64,000 nucleotides of DNA from Zonotrichia leucophrys gambelii (taxonomy: Eukaryota > Chordata > Aves > Passeriformes > Passerellidae), in assembly GCF_028769735.1 (NCBI RefSeq), contig NC_088171.1:91248912-91312911 (forward strand), read 5' to 3'. A program made the translations under genes and the position numbers. The first letter of the stretch is position 1. Each line of letters begins with the position of its first letter. This document shows positions 60,101-64,000 of this stretch, one piece after another. The notes under the pieces are model-generated. The model did not search any database. It had not been told where the DNA came from and saw nothing but the letters and a program-made list of their open reading frames with translations.

Positions 60101-62159
60101 TACCCATTTTTTTCTCAACATCTCCCCTCCAGCAAGCCCTTGATTTCTGTACCATAGCCCTTCTTATCCACTATTAAGGATGCAGTTCCAGGTGACTGAT
60201 GTCGGACTACTCTCTAAGCACTTCTGGGGATGTAACTGCAGCATGCAGTGCTGAGATATCAGAAAAGTTAGAGATTAAAGAAAAGGCAAATTAGCCCAGG
60301 CTGAGTACAGAATTAGTGAGGAGATATTGCTCCCAGGACCTGATCAGTCATCTCTGAGCTATGCTGTTCCATGTAGAATAAACAGTGTCTTTGTGTATTA
60401 CTACATTGCATAGTGAGCCTGTCACCTGTTTCAGCCTGAAAAATCTGAGCTTTCTTGCTTAGGTTTGAAACCAGAGAATGAAGAAATAAACAAATCATTA
60501 ATTCATAGCTTAGGACTGTGAAAAAAACTATTTTTGTAAAGATTTCTGTAAATCTTGAGCTAACATGATGTTGTATTCCAGTAAAAAAAATAAAAGATGG
60601 AAAAAACTTTATTGGGATTGTAATGGAGTGTCCACTCCACAGAAGAACTGGGAAATTTTCATCTTAAAGCTCACCAACAACCCTGCTCCCTATTTCCAGT
60701 AGAGTGAAGGGTTCATATTCTCCCAAAACCAATATTGCATGTTTATAATTTGTACTGGTGAGATTTTTTTTCCCTCTTTTCATCATTTATAGGCAAAAGA
60801 AAAAAATAATGAACCAGATATTTAAAGACCAAATGTAGACAGAACAGCTGTAGTTTTAGCATGTGTTAGCTGGATGAAATCTGATAAACAAACAATACTA
60901 ATAGAATGATAATAGTTTTGGGCAGCTAGCCAGGAGCACACTGTGGTGAATAGGTCTGGAAAGATTTTTTTTTTAAAAATGGAATTTGGCAATATAGCCT
61001 GTTTTATCAAAGGTGAAGTGTTTTGTGCAGTTGTTGGTTTCCACTAGACTTTGAGGATAATCTTTACAGACAAGAAAAAAGAAAATTGGGTACCAAGAGT
61101 ATGAGCATAGGAAACTTTACTTGGTTTGGAATAAACAATAATGCTGTGACTGAGGGAGAACAGGGATTTGAAGCTGAATTCTGGTATAATCTAGGCCAGT
61201 GGCCAAATGCTAAGCATCTGAGTGTGGCAGACAAAAATGCACAGCCCTCTTTTGCAATGTGGTTCCATTTTTGAAAATGTTCAAAAGATTTTGTCTCTTA
61301 TTCTGTTTGGAAATTGAAACAAAATTTGCAGCAGCTTCAGTAGATCTGACATTTAATTTCAATGCTTTGTTCAACCTGTAACAATAAGCAGAACACGTGT
61401 TAGGTGCAAATTATTTTGTTTAATATGGATCTGAAAGTAGTTTCTGGAGTGTAGAAAAATGAATTAATGATTTTTCAGGCTCTAACAGATCTTTTCAAAT
61501 GAATGGTCAGAAAAAATATGCAATGAAAAGAGGACAGCAATTGTTTATTTTCCATTAACAGTGAAAGAATCAAGTAAAGCCTAATTATAAATCTTTAATT
61601 TTTATTTTTGACCCCATTTTTAAATGGGGTCATCTGTTGGAGATGATTCTGCCTCATGTTCCCCTGACTACCTTCTGAAACTCTGAACCATAAAGTTACT
61701 ATTAATTTTACTGATTGCGCTGTTGATCACTGAATTGAAGGACATTTTCCATAACTTTATCGTGTACTTCATTATCCTGTAAGTAATGTTAATGTCATAG
61801 GTTAGTGAGGCAGTATTTATTAGAACTTAAAATGGATCCCCATTACTTGGAGTGAATTTGATATGTAACTATATTTTACTCTGGACACTAATAACTATTT
61901 CCTGTTCACCAAAAATGTTGTTCTAAGAATTCTTTTAACTTATATTTTTTTTTCTGTAGAGTTCATAAATGAAGGCTCTTGCTGGTGTAGTTAATATTCT
62001 ATGTTGAGAGGCAGGTGAAGCAGAAGTGCTAAGGTCTAGGTTGTTTCCTTCCCTTTTGTAGTTTCGTTTTTCTTTTTTAGCAGATCTGCTAGTTTTCAGC
62101 TACTGTTTATCCTTTCCATGACTTGAAGACAAAAAAGCATCTGTCAGCTGAGAATGGAT
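54106..62159. other. Long non-genic or intronic stretch
   Basis: No CR1, LTR or gene is recognised over eight kilobases. A 125-residue minus frame at 54565-54942 overlaps a second open frame and retains a few CpG sites (54830-54850), but splice sites are weak. A minus-strand donor, CCTCCAG|GTGAGATAG, near 59130 has no matching coding exon. A T run lies at 55781-55794. A small tandem duplication at 57842-57882 is listed separately. Confidence 0.5.
57842..57882 (+). repeat. 21-bp tandem duplication
   Basis: GATGAATCTGCTGCTAAACT occurs twice (57842-57861 and 57863-57882), separated by one G and without mismatch. It is a recent, small duplication in non-coding sequence. Confidence 0.93.
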
Positions 62160-62585
62160 TCATAGAATCATAGAATGGCTTGAGTTGGAAGGGGCCTTAA
62201 AGATCATCTAGTTTCAAACCCACCTGCCATGGCTAGTGACATCTTTTAGTAAATCATGTTCCAGTGCCTTACCACCCTCACAGTAAAAAAAAAAAAATTC
62301 TTCCTAATACCTAATCTCTTTCAATTTAAAGCCATTTCCCCTTTTCCTATCATTTTATGTCCTTAAAAAAGTCCCTCTACTCTTGTAATTCCTTTTAGAC
62401 ACTGGAAAATGCTACAAGGTCATTCCAGAGTCTTTCCTTCTCCAGGCTAAGCAATTCTCCTAGCCTTGTCTTCTTGGAAGAGGTGCTCCAGCCCCCTGAT
62501 CATGTTTGTGGTCCTCCTCTGGACTCACTCCAGCAGGCCACATTCTTCTTACACTGGGGGCCCCAGAGCTTCAATCACTGCTCCT
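62160..62585 (-). mobile_element. CR1 LINE fragment, antisense
   Basis: The + strand starts with TCATAGAATCATAGAATGG, then TTGGAAGGGGCCTTAAAGAT, CATCTAGTTTCAAACC, CCTGCCATGGCTAGTGACAT, CACCCTCACAGTAAAA, TTCTTCCTAATACCTAATCT, TTCCTTCTCCAGGCTAAGCA, GGTGCTCCAGCCCCCTGATC, CTCCTCTGGACTCACTCCAG. This is a complete run of CR1 3' landmarks in antisense order. A 13-base A run sits inside it. Confidence 0.95.
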
Positions 62586-63577
62586 GAATCACCATCCTAA
62601 CCTACAGACTTTTTGGGATTTAAAAAGTTTAACATCAAATGACCAAAATTTATAGTCTGGTCTGACTTCTTGGATTCAGACATCTACAGGGTCTTACTAA
62701 ATTATGTTGTGAGTATTTTGGGGTGCCCAAGAAGGAAACAAGACTGAATGCTCCTTTTTCATCAACCTGTAGACACACATCTTCCAGCTGAAGTGCTTCT
62801 CATATGGATTTTATCGAAATAATTTTCAGTCCTTAAAAATATTGATTAGTTCAATAGCCAGGACTGCTTCCTAAAATGTCTCCAGAGCAAAATGTAGCTG
62901 AATATCAGTCTTATTGTGATTAGATTAATTCACTGGAATGCCATCAGCATTGAGACAGGTGCCTTCCAACCTTGAGACCAGCTGGAAGTGCTTTTTCTGT
63001 AAACTCCCAGGTGCCAACAGGCAGTCAGCGAAAGCAATTTCAGGCACAGAATTAATGGAGGTAACAGCTGATGATATTGGGCAGCAGTGTTTGACAAAAG
63101 ATCTGATTTCAAAAGGAACAGTATCTTTAATCACATGGGTAATATGTTATGGATTATGAAAGGGATGCTCATCCATGAGATTGATTCTTGTCCAATGAGT
63201 TTAATACAATGTGTATCTTCATATTCCCATCTGGATGAGGCATCCTGTCCATGTACCACCTAGTGAGACATCACAGATATTCTCCCAGACTTTTGTTGTG
63301 CTCTTGCAGCTGTCATAAAGAAAGGCCTTACTCATTTTTTAATTTTGAGTTCTATTTGTTGTAACAATGAACGTTGTCCAGTCCCATAAAATCTTCTGAA
63401 TGATGGAATCTCCAGAGCTTTCATTCAAGTAATTATTTAAGAGTATTATATGACAGGTAAAAATGTAACTATCTACCACTGCTGAAAAAGCATAATTTAT
63501 TTTTAATATTTTCTTCTTTAGTTCAACTTATGCCTTCTTTATGTCAACTTATCACTTGTGTTGTTTGGGGATGAGGA
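62586..63577. other. Non-repeat stretch downstream of candidate exons
   Basis: No repeat is recognised. A 69-residue minus frame at 62925-63134 has a protein-like stretch (CLLAPGSLQKKHFQLVSRLE) and an acceptor-like TATCATCAG, but no convincing donor. An AATAAA in minus orientation lies at 63502-63497 and could serve the candidate terminal exon that ends at 63578. Confidence 0.45.
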
Positions 63578-63675
63578 TTAGGGCATAACTGGGAGGGAGA
63601 TTGCCACTATGATTTCTACATCCAGCTCAGAACCTACTTCCTTGCTGTCTGTATCTAGACACTCATCACCAGCAG
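63578..63675 (-). CDS. Candidate terminal exon of an unrecognised minus-strand gene
   Basis: A pyrimidine-rich acceptor, TCTTGACTATTCTGACCAGTACAG in part (AG at 63677-63676), opens a stretch that in phase 1 reads GDECLDTDSKEVGSELDVE, then a hydrophobic tail, and stops at TAA (63580-63578). The upstream candidate exon ends in phase 1, so the two join in frame across about 120 bases. An AATAAA lies about 76 bases past the stop. The acidic, non-repetitive peptide favours coding. A GGAA|GTAGGT donor at 63638-63637 could instead end a 38-base exon. The family is unknown. Confidence 0.33.
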
Positions 63676-63796
63676 CTGTACTGGTCAGAATAGTCAAGAA
63701 ACAGTATCTTTGTTTTTTGAACTTTATTACTGTGTTTTGCTTTTCCCTGCTTTGAATATCTATGCAGGCAACTGTCAATGAAATTACTGCACTTAC

Positions 63797-63892
63797 CTTC
63801 TTCTATTGACATATTTCCCAAATATATAGGTGCTTGTAACCATTTTTGCAATGTTACTTCCACATGTTTTTCCTCTAAGTCATCCATCAAAG
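63797..63892 (-). CDS. Candidate internal exon of an unrecognised minus-strand gene (96 bp, phase 1-1)
   Basis: The minus strand shows an acceptor ending CGCCTAATCAG (AG at 63894-63893) and a consensus donor, GAAG|GTAAGTGC (GT at 63796-63795). In phase 1 the 96 bases are fully open and encode MDDLEEKHVEVTLQKWLQ, then APIYLGNMSIEE. It starts and ends in phase 1, as do the candidate exons near 5.2-5.8 kb. I do not recognise the family. Further upstream exons would lie beyond the window edge at 64000. The acceptor tract is weak in pyrimidines, which lowers confidence. Confidence 0.42.
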
Positions 63893-64000
63893 CTGATTAG
63901 GCGATACATTTTGTGCATTGAGGTGGGAAAAGGCATTCTAATCTATCCCTTTTCTTATTATACAGGCTATCGAGTATTTAAGGTTCACTTTAATATTCTT

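Noticed and set aside
60313..60498. Minus frame with GDRLTMQC followed by a tyrosine-containing stretch, superficially like an immunoglobulin-type V segment
   Set aside because: No second cysteine context, no leader exon and no recombination signal are visible, so the resemblance is probably chance.
1..64000. CRISPR arrays, bacterial operons, phage genes, rRNA and tRNA genes
   Set aside because: No regularly spaced repeats, no prokaryotic gene organisation and no tRNA B-box-like sequence were found. The repeats and splice-like signals are those of a bird genome.

Overview
This 64 kb window looks like non-genic or intronic DNA from a bird, probably a neoavian and possibly a passerine. The main evidence is repeated copies of the CR1 LINE, which is 5'-truncated and ends in the avian terminal 8-mer repeats (ATTCTATG/ATTCTGTG, or CATAGAAT on the other strand). 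A solo endogenous-retrovirus LTR at about 45.2-45.6 kb is of a type I associate with songbird-type genomes. Base composition is AT-rich throughout. There are no bacterial-style operons, ribosome binding sites, CRISPR arrays or phage genes. No rRNA or tRNA gene was recognised.

Layout. The best-supported content is transposable elements. CR1 copies lie at 2.6-3.1, 6.95-7.1, 8.9-9.5, 14.6-14.8, 29.8-30.8, 32.9-33.2, 38.3-38.95, 47.6-48.2, 49.1-49.5, 54.0-54.1 and 62.2-62.6 kb. The 30 kb copy is the longest and keeps part of the reverse-transcriptase region. The 38 kb copy is split by a nested solo LTR. Older, strongly decayed CR1/L3-like fragments lie at 13.9-14.2, 42.4-42.8 and 51.8-51.96 kb. 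There are two solo LTRs (38.5-38.9 and 45.2-45.6 kb) and a weaker third candidate (50.55-50.8 kb). Small tandem duplications lie at 18.3, 21.7-21.8, 28.9 and 57.8 kb, and simple repeats at 9.5, 25.2 and 36.3 kb.

Genes. No complete gene is visible. Several short minus-strand stretches look like exons because they have a good 3' splice site, a good 5' splice site and one open frame. The best is a cluster at 5.24-5.76 kb, where three consecutive candidate exons all have symmetric phase 1-1 boundaries and join in frame. A second pair at 63.58-63.89 kb also joins in frame and would end a protein, with an AATAAA shortly downstream. A third candidate, at 52.8-53.0 kb, has a strong acceptor and a protein-like frame. 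I do not recognise any of these proteins, and I cannot tell whether they belong to one minus-strand gene with long introns or to several. Everything else is described as intron or intergenic sequence in which I see no gene.

I found no evidence for a new multi-gene system. The items worth checking are the unrecognised exon clusters, the nested LTR, a rearranged CR1 near 9 kb, and a few CpG-retaining non-repeat patches that could be conserved non-coding elements.
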